This document shows, in pieces, positions 33,061 through 42,918 of a DNA stretch of 64,000 bases. Under the pieces are notes generated by a model. The model was not told the DNA's origin and searched no databases. It was given only the letters and a program-made list of their open reading frames with translations. The position numbers were made by a program, and so were the translations under genes. Positions within the stretch are counted from its first letter, which is position 1. Each line of letters starts with the position of its first letter. The DNA is from Pseudomonas sp. P5_109 (GTDB lineage: Bacteria > Pseudomonadota > Gammaproteobacteria > Pseudomonadales > Pseudomonadaceae), in assembly GCF_034009455.1 (NCBI RefSeq), contig NZ_CP125380.1, positions 1,715,001-1,779,000 of the forward strand, in the 5' to 3' direction.

Positions 33061-33801
33061 GTGGACAAGTACCTTTATGTGGCAATGACCGGCGCCAGCC
33101 AGAATGCTCTGGCGCAAAAGGCTCATGCCAACAACCTCGCGAACATCTCCACCAATGGCTTCCAGAAAGACCTGGAGCAGGCCCGTTCGATGCCGGTGTT
33201 CGGTGACAGCTTTCCGGCGCGTGCGTTTGCCATGTCCGAACGCCCGGCCACCGATTTCTCCCCGGGCTCGCTGGTGGAAACCGGCCGCGACCTCGACGTT
33301 GCCGTGCAAGGCAGCGGCTGGATTGCCGTACAGAATCCCGATGGCGGTGAAAGCTACGTGCGCACCGGCAGCCTGAATGTTGATGCCCTGGGCGTGCTGC
33401 GCGCCGGCAACGGCATGCCGGTCATGGGCAATGGCGGGCCGATTGCCGTGCCGCCGGAGCAGCAGATCGAAGTCGGCGAGGACGGCACCATCAGCATCCG
33501 CGCGATGGGCGAAGGTCCCCGGGTGATGGCTGAAGTCGACCGCATCAAGCTGGTCAATCCGGACCTCAAGAACATGACCAAGGGCCTGGACGGTTCGATC
33601 CACACCAAGGACGGCGCGCCTGCGCAAGCTGATGCCGACGTCAAGCTGGTGTCGGGGTTTCTCGAGTCGAGCAACGTCAATGCCGTGGAAGAGATGACCT
33701 CGGTGCTGGCCTTGTCCAAGCAGTTCGAGCTGCACATCAAGATGATGAACACCGCCAAAGACGATGACCAGGCCATGGCTCGGGTCTTGCAGATCAGCTA
33801 A
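33061..33801 (+). CDS. flgF: FlgF, proximal rod protein
   Basis: A 246-residue rod protein. The N-terminal rod signature (YVAMTGASQNALAQKAHANN) precedes NLANISTNGFQKDL, and the C-terminal helix ends with VEEMTSVLALSKQFELHIK. It forms part of the periplasmic rod. The start is GTG 33061 behind AGAGGA. It begins flgFGHIJKL; flgBCDE are not in the window, and the nap operon stands in their usual place. Confidence 0.95.
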   Translation: MDKYLYVAMTGASQNALAQKAHANNLANISTNGFQKDLEQARSMPVFGDSFPARAFAMSERPATDFSPGSLVETGRDLDVAVQGSGWIAVQNPDGGESYVRTGSLNVDALGVLRAGNGMPVMGNGGPIAVPPEQQIEVGEDGTISIRAMGEGPRVMAEVDRIKLVNPDLKNMTKGLDGSIHTKDGAPAQADADVKLVSGFLESSNVNAVEEMTSVLALSKQFELHIKMMNTAKDDDQAMARVLQIS

Positions 33802-33846
33802 TTACCAGAACGTCGCGCCGTAAAACAGGCGCACGAGGAGAATCGA

Positions 33847-34632
33847 ATGCTTCCGGCTCTATGGGTTGCCAAAACAGGTCTGTCCGCCCAGGACACCAAC
33901 CTGACCACCATTTCCAACAACCTGGCCAACGTGTCGACCACGGGTTTCAAACGTGACCGCGCCGAGTTCCAGGACCTGCTCTACCAGATCAAGCGTCAGC
34001 CAGGCGCCCAGTCGACCCAGGACAGCGAACTGCCGTCGGGTCTGCAACTGGGTACCGGTGTGCGCATCGTCGGCACCCAGAAAAACTTCACCGCCGGCAG
34101 CTTGCAAACCACCGAGCAGCCGCTGGACATGGCCATCGACGGTCGTGGTTTCTTCCAGATCCTGCAACCGGACGGCACCACCTCCTACACCCGTGACGGT
34201 ACTTTCCACCTGGACTCCAACGGCCAGATCGTCAACGCCAGTGGCTTTGCCCTGGAGCCGGCGGTTGTCATTCCGAACGACGCACAGACCTTCACGGTCG
34301 GCCGCGACGGCACCGTGTCCATCACCGTTGCCGGCAACCCGGCTGCCCAGGTGATCGGCAACCTGCAAACCGCCGACTTCATCAATCCGGCCGGCCTGCA
34401 GGCAGTGGGCAACAACCTGTTCCTGGAAACCGCCGCCAGTGGCGCGCCGCAAGTCGGCACCCCGGGCCTGAACGGTTTCGGCACCATGCTGCAGAACACC
34501 CTGGAAACGTCCAACGTCAGCACCGTTGAGGAGATGGTCAACATGATCACCACCCAGCGCGCCTACGAGATGAACTCCAAGGTGATCTCCACCGCCGACC
34601 AGATGCTCTCGTTCGTAACGCAGAATCTGTAA
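33847..34632 (+). CDS. flgG: FlgG, distal rod protein
   Basis: A 261-residue protein typical of FlgG: TKTGLSAQDTN-type N-terminus (MLPALWVAKTGLSAQ), NLANVSTTGFKRDRAEFQDL and the C-terminal VEEMVNMITTQRAYEMNSKV. It forms the distal rod through the outer layers. An AGGAG-type site precedes the ATG. Confidence 0.96.
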   Translation: MLPALWVAKTGLSAQDTNLTTISNNLANVSTTGFKRDRAEFQDLLYQIKRQPGAQSTQDSELPSGLQLGTGVRIVGTQKNFTAGSLQTTEQPLDMAIDGRGFFQILQPDGTTSYTRDGTFHLDSNGQIVNASGFALEPAVVIPNDAQTFTVGRDGTVSITVAGNPAAQVIGNLQTADFINPAGLQAVGNNLFLETAASGAPQVGTPGLNGFGTMLQNTLETSNVSTVEEMVNMITTQRAYEMNSKVISTADQMLSFVTQNL

Positions 34633-34684
34633 TCAAGTCTATGTGGCGGCCATGAGGCTGCCTGCAACACCGTGAGGTAGGGTC

Positions 34685-35380
34685 ATGAATCGCTATGTAT
34701 CTGTTCTGGCACTGAGTGGGATCGTCGCGCTCGCAGGTTGCGTGCCTTCGACGCCCAAGCCCAATGACCCTTACTACGCTCCGGTGTTGCCGCGTACGCC
34801 GTTGCCGGCGGCCGCGAACAACGGCTCGATCTATCAGGCCGGTTTCGAACAGAACCTCTATAGCGACCGCAAGGCGTTCCGGATCGGTGACATCATCACC
34901 ATCACCCTGAACGAAAGGACCCAGGCGAGTAAAAACGCCAACTCGCAGGTGGCCAAGAACAGCAAGACCGGCATCGGCCTGACCTCGCTGTTCGGCGGCA
35001 GTGCCACCACCAACAACCCGTTCGGTGATGGCGACCTGAGCCTGAGCGCCAGCTACGAAGGCGACCGCGCCACCAAGGGCGACAGTAAGGCGGCCCAAGG
35101 CAACACACTGACCGGCTCGATCACCGTGACCGTCGCCGATGTGTTGCCCAACGGCATCATCGCGGTGCGCGGCGAGAAGTGGATGACCCTCAATACCGGC
35201 GACGAGCTGGTACGGATTGCCGGCCTGGTTCGCGCCGATGACATCGCCACCGACAACACCGTGTCGTCGACCCGTGTGGCCGATGCGCGCATCACCTACT
35301 CGGGCACCGGTTCGTTTGCCGATGCGAGTCAGCCAGGCTGGTTCGACCGTTTCTTCCTCAGCCCGCTGTTCCCTTTCTAG
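34685..35380 (+). CDS. flgH: FlgH, L-ring lipoprotein
   Basis: A 231-residue lipoprotein whose lipobox LAGC ends the signal sequence at Cys20. It forms the outer-membrane L-ring around the rod. The conserved segments [20 protein letters not shown] and IRVRGEK-like [14 protein letters not shown] are present. Confidence 0.96.
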   Translation: MNRYVSVLALSGIVALAGCVPSTPKPNDPYYAPVLPRTPLPAAANNGSIYQAGFEQNLYSDRKAFRIGDIITITLNERTQASKNANSQVAKNSKTGIGLTSLFGGSATTNNPFGDGDLSLSASYEGDRATKGDSKAAQGNTLTGSITVTVADVLPNGIIAVRGEKWMTLNTGDELVRIAGLVRADDIATDNTVSSTRVADARITYSGTGSFADASQPGWFDRFFLSPLFPF

Positions 35381-36496
35381 GTGGTCAGTTTGAATCTTAA
35401 ACACCTCATGGTGGCCGCCTTGATGCTGTCCGCCGCGTTCAACGCGCAGGCCGAACGCCTGAAGGATATCGCCAGCATTTCCGGCGTGCGTTCCAACCAG
35501 TTGATCGGTTATGGCCTGGTGGTCGGGCTCAACGGCACCGGCGACCAGACGACGCAAACCCCGTTCACTCTGCAGACCTTCAACAATATGCTCTCGCAGT
35601 TCGGCATCAAGGTGCCGCCGGGCTCGGGCAACGTGCAGCTGAAGAACGTCGCGGCGGTGTCGATCAGTGCCGATTTGCCGGCGTTCGCCAAGCCGGGTCA
35701 ACAGGTCGACATCACCGTTTCGTCCATCGGTAACTCCAAGAGCTTGCGCGGCGGCACCTTGCTGCTGACGCCACTCAAAGGTATCGACGGCAACGTCTAC
35801 GCGGTGGCCCAGGGCAACCTGGTGGTCGGCGGTTTCGATGCGGAAGGTCGCGACGGCTCGAAGATTACCGTCAACGTTCCGTCAGCCGGTCGCATCCCCG
35901 GTGGTGCATCGGTAGAGCGCGCGGTGCCGAGCGGTTTCAACCAGGGCAACAGCCTGACGCTGAACCTCAATCGCTCCGACTTCACCACCGCCAAGCGTAT
36001 CGTCGACAAGATCAACGACATGCTGGGCCCTGGCGTGGCCCAGGCCATCGACGGTGGTTCGGTTCGCGTCACCGCGCCGCTCGATCCGAGCCAGCGGGTC
36101 GACTACCTGTCGATCCTGGAAAACCTCGAAATCGATCCAGGCCAGGCGGTGGCGAAAGTCATCATCAACTCCCGTACCGGCACCATCGTGATCGGCCAGA
36201 ACGTCAAGGTTTCCCCGGCGGCCGTCACTCACGGCAGCTTGACCGTGACCATCACCGAAGACCCGATCGTCAGCCAGCCCGGCCCTCTGTCCAATGGCAC
36301 CACGGCGGTCGTGCCACGTTCGAAGGTCAATGCCCAGCAGGAAGCCAAGCCGATGTTCAAGTTCGGCCCGGGCACCACCCTCGACGAGATCGTGCGGGCG
36401 GTGAACCAGGTCGGCGCGGCACCGGGTGACTTGATGGCGATCCTCGAAGCGCTGAAACAGGCCGGCGCGCTGCAAGCCGACCTGATCGTGATCTGA
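35381..36496 (+). CDS. flgI: FlgI, P-ring protein
   Basis: A 371-residue P-ring subunit with a signal peptide ([15 protein letters not shown]) and the very conserved [20 protein letters not shown] start of the mature protein. The GTG at 35381 directly follows the flgH stop; a TTG at 35390 with AGGTGG before it is an equal candidate. It forms the periplasmic ring around the rod in peptidoglycan. Confidence 0.95.
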   Translation: MVSLNLKHLMVAALMLSAAFNAQAERLKDIASISGVRSNQLIGYGLVVGLNGTGDQTTQTPFTLQTFNNMLSQFGIKVPPGSGNVQLKNVAAVSISADLPAFAKPGQQVDITVSSIGNSKSLRGGTLLLTPLKGIDGNVYAVAQGNLVVGGFDAEGRDGSKITVNVPSAGRIPGGASVERAVPSGFNQGNSLTLNLNRSDFTTAKRIVDKINDMLGPGVAQAIDGGSVRVTAPLDPSQRVDYLSILENLEIDPGQAVAKVIINSRTGTIVIGQNVKVSPAAVTHGSLTVTITEDPIVSQPGPLSNGTTAVVPRSKVNAQQEAKPMFKFGPGTTLDEIVRAVNQVGAAPGDLMAILEALKQAGALQADLIVI

Positions 36497-36507
36497 GGAC
36501 GGCCATC

Positions 36508-37797
36508 GTGGATATGCGCAAGAGCGGTCTGGTCAGCAGCAGCGATTCGGGCTCCTATTCGGATTTGAATCGTCTGAATCAGCTCAAGGTCGGCGACAAG
36601 AACAGCGACGGCAACATGCGCAAGGTGGCGCAGGAGTTCGAGTCGCTGTTCCTCGGGGAAATGCTCAAGTCGATGCGCTCGGCCACCGAAGCATTGGGCC
36701 AGGACAATCCGATGAACACGCCGGCGGCCAAGCAGTACCAGGAAATGTACGACCAGCAACTGGCTGTTTCCATGTCCCGCGAAGGTGGCGGTATTGGCCT
36801 GGCGGACGTGTTGATGCGCCAGATGTCGAAGAACAAGCCAATGGCCCCGGGTGAAGCCGCCGCAGCGTCGCTGGCCAAGCAAGAGGCCGCGAAAGCTGCC
36901 GTGCAAACGCCGGTGGCGGCGGGCACGGTGGCAATCAATGGCCCTCTGTCGCGGGTCAATGGCCAGCGTCCGTTGTGGGCTTCGCGATCGGTCCATACGT
37001 CGCAAGAGGCGGGCGAGGGTACCCATCGCAATGACATGGCGCTGATCAATCAGCGACGCCTGGCGTTGCCGCCGAAGCTGGCTGACCGGCTGTTGGCGGG
37101 GCTGGTGCCTTCGGCGACGACCGCTGCCACCACGAGGCTCGACAAGACCGCGTTGCCGGAGCACACCACGAGCAACGGTACGGGGCCGCTGTACAACGGC
37201 GACTGGCTGGCGAACGCGCAGCAGGCTTCCGCTGGCGGCATGCAGATTTACGGTCGCGCCATGGCGCAGATTCCTCTGGCACCACCGAAGAAAGCCTTCA
37301 GTTCCGCCGACCAGTTCGTCAACACCATGTTGCCGATGGCCAAGGAGGCCGCTGCCCGGATCGGTGTCGATCCACGTTATCTGGTAGCCCAGGCAGCCCT
37401 GGAAACCGGCTGGGGCAAGTCGGTCATGCGTGCCCAGGACGGTAGCAGCAGCCACAACCTGTTCGGCATCAAGGCCGGCAACAGCTGGCAGGGTAGTTCG
37501 GCGCGGGCGATCACCAGCGAATTCCGCAACGGGCAGATGGTCAAGGAGACGGCCGAGTTCCGTTCCTACGACTCCTACAAGGACAGTTTCCATGACCTTG
37601 TGACTTTGCTGCAGACCAATAATCGCTATCAAGATGTCGTGAAGTCGGCCGATAACCCAGAACAATTTGTACGCGAGTTGCAGAAGGCCGGTTACGCAAC
37701 CGACCCGGACTACGCAAGCAAGATTTCGCAGATAGCCAAGCAGATGACGAGTTACCAGAACTACGCTGCGGCGGGCGTTTCCACCACGCCTTTATAG
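36508..37797 (+). CDS. flgJ: FlgJ, rod-cap peptidoglycan hydrolase
   Basis: A 429-residue two-part protein. The N-terminal rod-cap domain has KVAQEFESLFLGEMLKSM and GIGLADVLMRQM, and the C-terminal glucosaminidase domain has AAQAALETGWGKS and NLFGIKAG. It opens peptidoglycan for the rod. GTG 36508 is chosen since GAGGA lies 8 nt upstream; the ATG at 36514 is too far from it. A Pro/Ala-rich linker joins the domains. Confidence 0.94.
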   Translation: MDMRKSGLVSSSDSGSYSDLNRLNQLKVGDKNSDGNMRKVAQEFESLFLGEMLKSMRSATEALGQDNPMNTPAAKQYQEMYDQQLAVSMSREGGGIGLADVLMRQMSKNKPMAPGEAAAASLAKQEAAKAAVQTPVAAGTVAINGPLSRVNGQRPLWASRSVHTSQEAGEGTHRNDMALINQRRLALPPKLADRLLAGLVPSATTAATTRLDKTALPEHTTSNGTGPLYNGDWLANAQQASAGGMQIYGRAMAQIPLAPPKKAFSSADQFVNTMLPMAKEAAARIGVDPRYLVAQAALETGWGKSVMRAQDGSSSHNLFGIKAGNSWQGSSARAITSEFRNGQMVKETAEFRSYDSYKDSFHDLVTLLQTNNRYQDVVKSADNPEQFVRELQKAGYATDPDYASKISQIAKQMTSYQNYAAAGVSTTPL

Positions 37798-37820
37798 GCA
37801 CAAGGATTAAGGTCTGAACC

Positions 37821-39833
37821 ATGAGTTTGCTCAATATCGGGATGTCGGGTTTGTCCGCCAGTCACGCTTCCTTGGTGACTACCGGTAATAACATTTCCAA
37901 CGTCGATACCGTCGGCTATTCGCGTCAGCAAACTGTTCAGGGCAGCAAAGGCTCTATTCAGAATGGCAATGTGTTCATCGGCACCGGTACGACCCTGGCG
38001 GATGTGCGTCGGGTCTATAACAGCTACCTTGATGCGCAATTGCAGACCACGACTTCGCTCAATGGTGACGCGCAGGCTTATCTGGGGCAGGCCACGCAAG
38101 TGGACAAGCTGCTGTCCGACAGCGGCACCGGTATTACCAAGACACTGCAGTCGTTCTTTTCGTCGCTGCAAACGCTGTCCGGCAACTCCAACGACAACGC
38201 TTCTCGTCAGGCCTTGTTGACCAATGCCCAGGGCCTGAGCAGTCGCTTCAATGCCATGTCCCAGCAGTTGAAGCAGCAGGGTTCGTACATCAACGATCAA
38301 CTGGGCTCGATGGCCGAACAGGTCAACAAACTGGCGTCGACCGTCGCGGCCTACAACAAGAAAATTGGTGAAGTCAGTAGTTCGGGGGGGACGCCCAACG
38401 AACTGCTGGACCAGCGTAACGAAAGCATCCGTCAGCTCAACGAACTGGTCGGTACACAGGTCACCCAAACCGAAGGCCGACTGGATATCTATCTGGGCAG
38501 CGGCCAACCGCTGGTTGTCGGCGACACGGTCAATAAACTGCGTGTGACGGCGGACCCGGCCGATCCGACTCGTTCAACGGTCATCATGGATCGTGGTAGT
38601 TCGTCGATCGATATCACGGGTGTGTTGAGCGGCGGTCAGATGGGCGGATTGCTGCGCTATCGAACAGAAGTGCTGACGCCCGCGGTCAACAACCTGGGGC
38701 GTATCGCCATGGTTGTGGCCGATCAGGTCAACAAACAGCTGGGGCAGGGGCTGGATCAGAACGGTAACTTCGGTGCCGCACTGTTCAACACCATCAATAG
38801 CGCGACGGCCATCAGCCAGCGCAGCATTGCCAATGCCAACAACAATCCAGCGTCCGGCAATCTGAATGTCACCATCAAAGATGCCAGCAAGTTGCAAGCC
38901 AGTGATTATCAGGTCACGGTCACGGCGTCGGGCTACAACGTGCGTCGACTGTCGGATAACACCGACATGGGCAACTTCGCGTTCGCCACGCCGCCTGCCG
39001 CTGACCCGGTGATCGATGGTTTCAGCCTGAGCCTGAACAGCGGTTCGGTGGCCGTCGGTGACTCCTTCAAGGTTACGCCGACCCGTAGCGGTGCCGCAGA
39101 CATGACCACGGTCATGACCGACGCCAAGACCCTGGCGACCGCTGCTCCTCTGACGTCGACCAAGGCCTCGGGCAATGCCGGTACTGGCGCTGTCAGCCAG
39201 CCGAGCCTGACCACCTCCCTGGACATCTATGATCCGGTGCAGCGCCTGGAAGTGCAGGCCGCAGTCAAGACTGCAATGCCGGTTCGCATGCTGATGACCA
39301 GTGCCACGGCCTATCAAGTATTCGACGCCAAGGGCAATAGCATCGGCACCGGCAACATCGTGCCTGGCCAGAACAACGACCTGAATATCGCAGTGCCTTA
39401 CACCGATGCCGGCGGCAACGCCAAAACCTTCAATGTGGGGATGACCGTCAGCGGCAGCCCGGCTTCGGGGGACAGCTTCAACATCGCCATGACCGCTGCT
39501 GACAGTACCGACAACCGCAATGCCCAGGCCTTGCTCGGGCTGCAAACCAAGGCGACGGTTGGTGCGACTGCCACCAGTCCGGGCGTGAGTTTTACTGATG
39601 CGTATGGTGGCCTGGTCTCGACGGTCGGTTCCCAGGCCAAGCAAGCTCAACTGGATGGCACCGCCACTGACACCATTTTGACCGGGGCGCGAAATGCGCG
39701 TGACTCTGTGTCCGGTGTCGATCTCGATGAGGAGGCTGGCAACCTGACCAAGTTCCAGCAGTACTACACGGCCTCTTCGCAGATCATCAAGACTGCGCAG
39801 GAAATTTTCAGCACTCTGATCAATGCCCTTTAA
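37821..39833 (+). CDS. flgK: FlgK, hook-filament junction protein 1
   Basis: A 670-residue junction protein. The N-terminus (MSLLNIGMSGLSASHASL) and the NNISNVDTVGYSRQ motif, plus the C-terminal heptad block GVDLDEEAGNLTKFQQYYTAS, are characteristic. The central region is variable and longer than in enterobacteria. It precedes flgL by 13 nt. Confidence 0.95.
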   Translation: MSLLNIGMSGLSASHASLVTTGNNISNVDTVGYSRQQTVQGSKGSIQNGNVFIGTGTTLADVRRVYNSYLDAQLQTTTSLNGDAQAYLGQATQVDKLLSDSGTGITKTLQSFFSSLQTLSGNSNDNASRQALLTNAQGLSSRFNAMSQQLKQQGSYINDQLGSMAEQVNKLASTVAAYNKKIGEVSSSGGTPNELLDQRNESIRQLNELVGTQVTQTEGRLDIYLGSGQPLVVGDTVNKLRVTADPADPTRSTVIMDRGSSSIDITGVLSGGQMGGLLRYRTEVLTPAVNNLGRIAMVVADQVNKQLGQGLDQNGNFGAALFNTINSATAISQRSIANANNNPASGNLNVTIKDASKLQASDYQVTVTASGYNVRRLSDNTDMGNFAFATPPAADPVIDGFSLSLNSGSVAVGDSFKVTPTRSGAADMTTVMTDAKTLATAAPLTSTKASGNAGTGAVSQPSLTTSLDIYDPVQRLEVQAAVKTAMPVRMLMTSATAYQVFDAKGNSIGTGNIVPGQNNDLNIAVPYTDAGGNAKTFNVGMTVSGSPASGDSFNIAMTAADSTDNRNAQALLGLQTKATVGATATSPGVSFTDAYGGLVSTVGSQAKQAQLDGTATDTILTGARNARDSVSGVDLDEEAGNLTKFQQYYTASSQIIKTAQEIFSTLINAL

Positions 39834-39846
39834 GGAGCCGTAGAAC

Positions 39847-41436
39847 ATGCGAATTTCTACTGCGCAGTATTACGCCACGTCGGCGGCCAACTATTCCCGC
39901 AATCTCAATAACGTGATGAAGAGTGCGGAGCAGGCCAGTAGCGGCGTCAAGCTTGAGACCGCGTCGGATGACCCTGTTGGTGCGGCCCGTTTGCTGCAAC
40001 TTGAGCAGCAAAAAGCCATGCTGGGTCAGTACACCACTAACATCAATGCACTGAACACCGCTCAGGCGCAGGAAGAAAGTGTGCTGGACAGTATCAACAC
40101 CGTGCTGCAAAAGGTCAGCGAGTTGGCGGTGCGTGCCGGCGGTGCGTCGTTGAATGACGATGATCGCAGATCCATTGGTGAGGAAGTCGGTCAGGCCGAA
40201 GAACAGTTGCTGAACTTGATGAACAGCAAAGATGCTAACGGTAGATACATCTTTTCCGGTGCCAGCAGCAACACACAGCCCTTTCTGCGCAACAGTGACG
40301 GTACCTACAGTTATCAAGGTGATCAGACTCAACTAGAGCTGAAAATCGGTGACTCGATGTCACTGGGCCTTAACGACACTGGTTGGGACGTTTTCCAGCA
40401 GGCGGTCAACGCCGCTCGCAGTTCGACCACCATGACCGCGCCGGCCGTAGATGACGGGCGCGTGGCCTTGACTCAGGGGCTGGTAAGTTCCGGCCCTGCG
40501 TTCGATGCCAACTTCCGCAACGGTCAGCCATACACACTTTCATTCACCAGCAGTACACAGTTTGTAATTACCGATGCCGCCGGTAACGATGTAACTGCCG
40601 AGGCGAGTGGTGGCGGGAGTTTCGATCCGAATAACAAGGATGGTTCCGACATCAATTTCCGCGGAGTGTCCTTTGCGCTGGATATCTCGTTCCAGGCAAG
40701 TGACAACGCTGCAAATGCGGATGCGGTCATCGCCGGTCATAGTTTCCAGTTGGCGGCAAAGCCAGACAGTTTCGCCAGCACGCGTGCTCCGGGTAACACT
40801 TCAACGGTACAGATTGGCCAGGCTTCAGTGACCAACGCTGCCGATTACAAGAGCTTTTTCCCTGAAGGCGGAGCGGTCCTGAAGTTCACGGGACCAGGGA
40901 CCTTTGAGTTGTACTCCCGCCCGTTGACCAGTAGCAGCACACCGGTAACTTCGGGGGCAGTGGTCGCTGGCGTGGCGACAGCTGCCGGTGTCAGCTTTAC
41001 CCTCACCGGAGGCACCCCCCCAGCTACCCCGGCAGCAGGCGATCAATTCGATATCGCAGTCAACACGCACCAGACACAGAACGTACTTGATACCGTCAGT
41101 CAGCTTCGGCAGGCACTTGAGATACCGACTTCAGGTAATCCAGCGGCACAGCGCAATCTGGACAGCGTGATTGCGTCTTCAATTGCCAACCTGAGCAATG
41201 CCAAAAACCAGGTTGACCTGACGCGCGGTGCAATCGGTGCTCGGGGTAATGTGATGGATATGCAGAGTGATCAGATTCAGAGTACAGGCCTGATCAATGC
41301 GTCTTCACAGTCTTCCATCAAAGATACCGACCCTGCGGAAGTGCTGACCCGGCTGACCATGCAGCAAACCATGCTGCAGGCCGCGCAATTGGCATTCGCC
41401 AAGGTTTCCCAGTTGAGCCTGTTCAACAAGCTTTAA
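39847..41436 (+). CDS. flgL: FlgL, hook-filament junction protein 2
   Basis: A 529-residue flagellin-like junction protein. It starts MRISTAQYYATSAANYSRNL with the SGVKLETASDDPVGAARL motif and ends in a flagellin C-terminal helix (DTDPAEVLTRLTMQQTML). It completes the flg run; a strong terminator follows. Confidence 0.94.
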   Translation: MRISTAQYYATSAANYSRNLNNVMKSAEQASSGVKLETASDDPVGAARLLQLEQQKAMLGQYTTNINALNTAQAQEESVLDSINTVLQKVSELAVRAGGASLNDDDRRSIGEEVGQAEEQLLNLMNSKDANGRYIFSGASSNTQPFLRNSDGTYSYQGDQTQLELKIGDSMSLGLNDTGWDVFQQAVNAARSSTTMTAPAVDDGRVALTQGLVSSGPAFDANFRNGQPYTLSFTSSTQFVITDAAGNDVTAEASGGGSFDPNNKDGSDINFRGVSFALDISFQASDNAANADAVIAGHSFQLAAKPDSFASTRAPGNTSTVQIGQASVTNAADYKSFFPEGGAVLKFTGPGTFELYSRPLTSSSTPVTSGAVVAGVATAAGVSFTLTGGTPPATPAAGDQFDIAVNTHQTQNVLDTVSQLRQALEIPTSGNPAAQRNLDSVIASSIANLSNAKNQVDLTRGAIGARGNVMDMQSDQIQSTGLINASSQSSIKDTDPAEVLTRLTMQQTMLQAAQLAFAKVSQLSLFNKL

Positions 41437-41455
41437 GTCGGTCTTGGCCGTCTGG

Positions 41456-41500
41456 AGCCAGCCCCTGTTATCGGGGGCTGGCTTTTTTTTGTTTTTTTTT
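41456..41500 (+). terminator. Rho-independent terminator after flgL
   Basis: The stem AGCCAGCCCC / GGGGCTGGCT is followed by two T-tracts. Confidence 0.95.
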
Positions 41501-41735
41501 CAGGCGTATACGGCACAGGGCGGGCGCGATCCCGACCATTAATTCAAATAAAGCAGCGATCTATGAGTGACCCGTCGGTCAAAACGGGCATCTTCACTGT
41601 ATCCTGTCTGCGGGCGGTGACGGTGGCGGGCTGTTTGAGCCCCGACAATGCCTCCTCTGTGGGGTGGGCCCCGACTGTAGACGCCCTCGATTCAGCGAGC
41701 GGCGATGTTCAGCTGTTTATTATTGGGAAGCCATA

Positions 41736-42665
41736 ATGATTGGCATAAAAAATATAGCGAGTTACGTGCCGGCAGCCGGGATTGATAATTACGCCCAGGG
41801 TGCAAAGTTCGACAAGGACGAAACCTTTATTCTTGGCAAGATCGGTTCTGCGTTTTTGCCGCGCATGGATGCCGATCAGGAAACTTCCGACCTGTGTGTC
41901 GAAGCAGCCAATGCGCTGTTCGCCGCCAGCCCCGAACTCAAGCGCGAGTCCATCGATTGCTTGATCGTCGTCACCCAGAATGGTGATGAGGAAGGCTTGC
42001 CGCACACCGCCGCGATCGTTCAGGACAAGCTGGGCTTGCCGACCCATGTCGCCGCGTTCGATATTTCTCTGGGCTGTTCCGGTTATGTCTATGGCATCTA
42101 TGCGATCAAAGGCTTCATGGAAGCGGCAGGGCTGAAAAACGGCCTGCTGATCACCGCTGACCCTTATTCCAAGATTGTCGATCCGGAAGACCGCAATACC
42201 ACCATGCTGTTCGGCGATGCCGCTACCGCCACCTGGATGGGCGAGAATGCTGTCTGGCAGTTGGGCAAATCGAAGTTCGGCACCGACGGTTCCGGCGCAC
42301 CGCACCTGAAGGTCAGCGACGGTGTGTTCTTCATGAACGGTCGCCAGGTGTTCAACTTTGCGCTGTTGAAAGTCCCTGCGCATTTGCATGAGCTGCTGGA
42401 CGAGTCCAATTTGCAGGCAGCCGATATCGATGCCTTCTGCATTCACCAGGGCAGTGCGGCCATCGTTGATGCTGTAGCGCGCCGCTTCGAAGAAGGTGAG
42501 CCGGAGAAGTTTGTCAAGGATATGCTCGAGACCGGCAATACGGTCTCCTCGAGTATTCCACTGCTGCTGCAGAATCATGTTTTCGACTCCAAGTGGACCC
42601 GAGTTGCCATCAGCGGCTTTGGCGTGGGCCTCTCGTGGGGTTCGGCGATTCTTTATCGCGGTTGA
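41736..42665 (+). CDS. KAS III-like (3-oxoacyl-ACP synthase III) protein in flagellar locus
   Basis: A 309-residue thiolase-fold enzyme with a full KAS III triad: Cys in DISLGCSGYVYG, His in FCIHQGS and Asn in ETGNTVSSSIP. In P. syringae a KAS III-like orf3 lies next to the flagellin glycosyltransferases fgt1/fgt2 and helps decorate flagellin, and other pseudomonads have one in the flagellin glycosylation island. Here it stands alone between flgL and fliC, with no glycosyltransferase. ATG 41736 has GGAAG upstream. It may make an acyl group for a flagellin sugar (inference). Confidence 0.8.
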   Translation: MIGIKNIASYVPAAGIDNYAQGAKFDKDETFILGKIGSAFLPRMDADQETSDLCVEAANALFAASPELKRESIDCLIVVTQNGDEEGLPHTAAIVQDKLGLPTHVAAFDISLGCSGYVYGIYAIKGFMEAAGLKNGLLITADPYSKIVDPEDRNTTMLFGDAATATWMGENAVWQLGKSKFGTDGSGAPHLKVSDGVFFMNGRQVFNFALLKVPAHLHELLDESNLQAADIDAFCIHQGSAAIVDAVARRFEEGEPEKFVKDMLETGNTVSSSIPLLLQNHVFDSKWTRVAISGFGVGLSWGSAILYRG

Positions 42666-42692
42666 TTGACTGACTCGACGCTACAAAAAAAC

Positions 42693-42730
42693 AACGCCCG
42701 GAAATTTAGACTTCCGGGCGTTTTGCGTTT
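42693..42730 (+). terminator. Rho-independent terminator after the KAS III-like gene
   Basis: The stem AACGCCCGGAA / TTCCGGGCGTT with an 8-nt loop is followed by a T-rich run. Confidence 0.92.
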
Positions 42731-42811
42731 TTATGACGCCGACTTTCTGGCTCTAAAGCCTTGAAAATAAAGGGGCTGGCAAGCTGCCACTAAAAAATTC
42801 GAAAAAACCGC

Positions 42812-42838
42812 TCAAGCAAAGCCTCTTCACGACGATAA
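42812..42838 (+). promoter_or_regulatory. FliA (sigma28) promoter of fliC
   Basis: TCAAG, 14 nt, GACGATAA resembles the Pseudomonas FliA pattern TCAAG-N-GCCGATAA. It lies 80 nt upstream of the flagellin start. Confidence 0.65.
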
Positions 42839-42918
42839 CTATTACGTAGGTTCTCTAGGCCACACCAGGCGGTTGCCAGGGCCGGAAGCCGCAGTATCCA
42901 TCCAACGAGGATTTCGTC

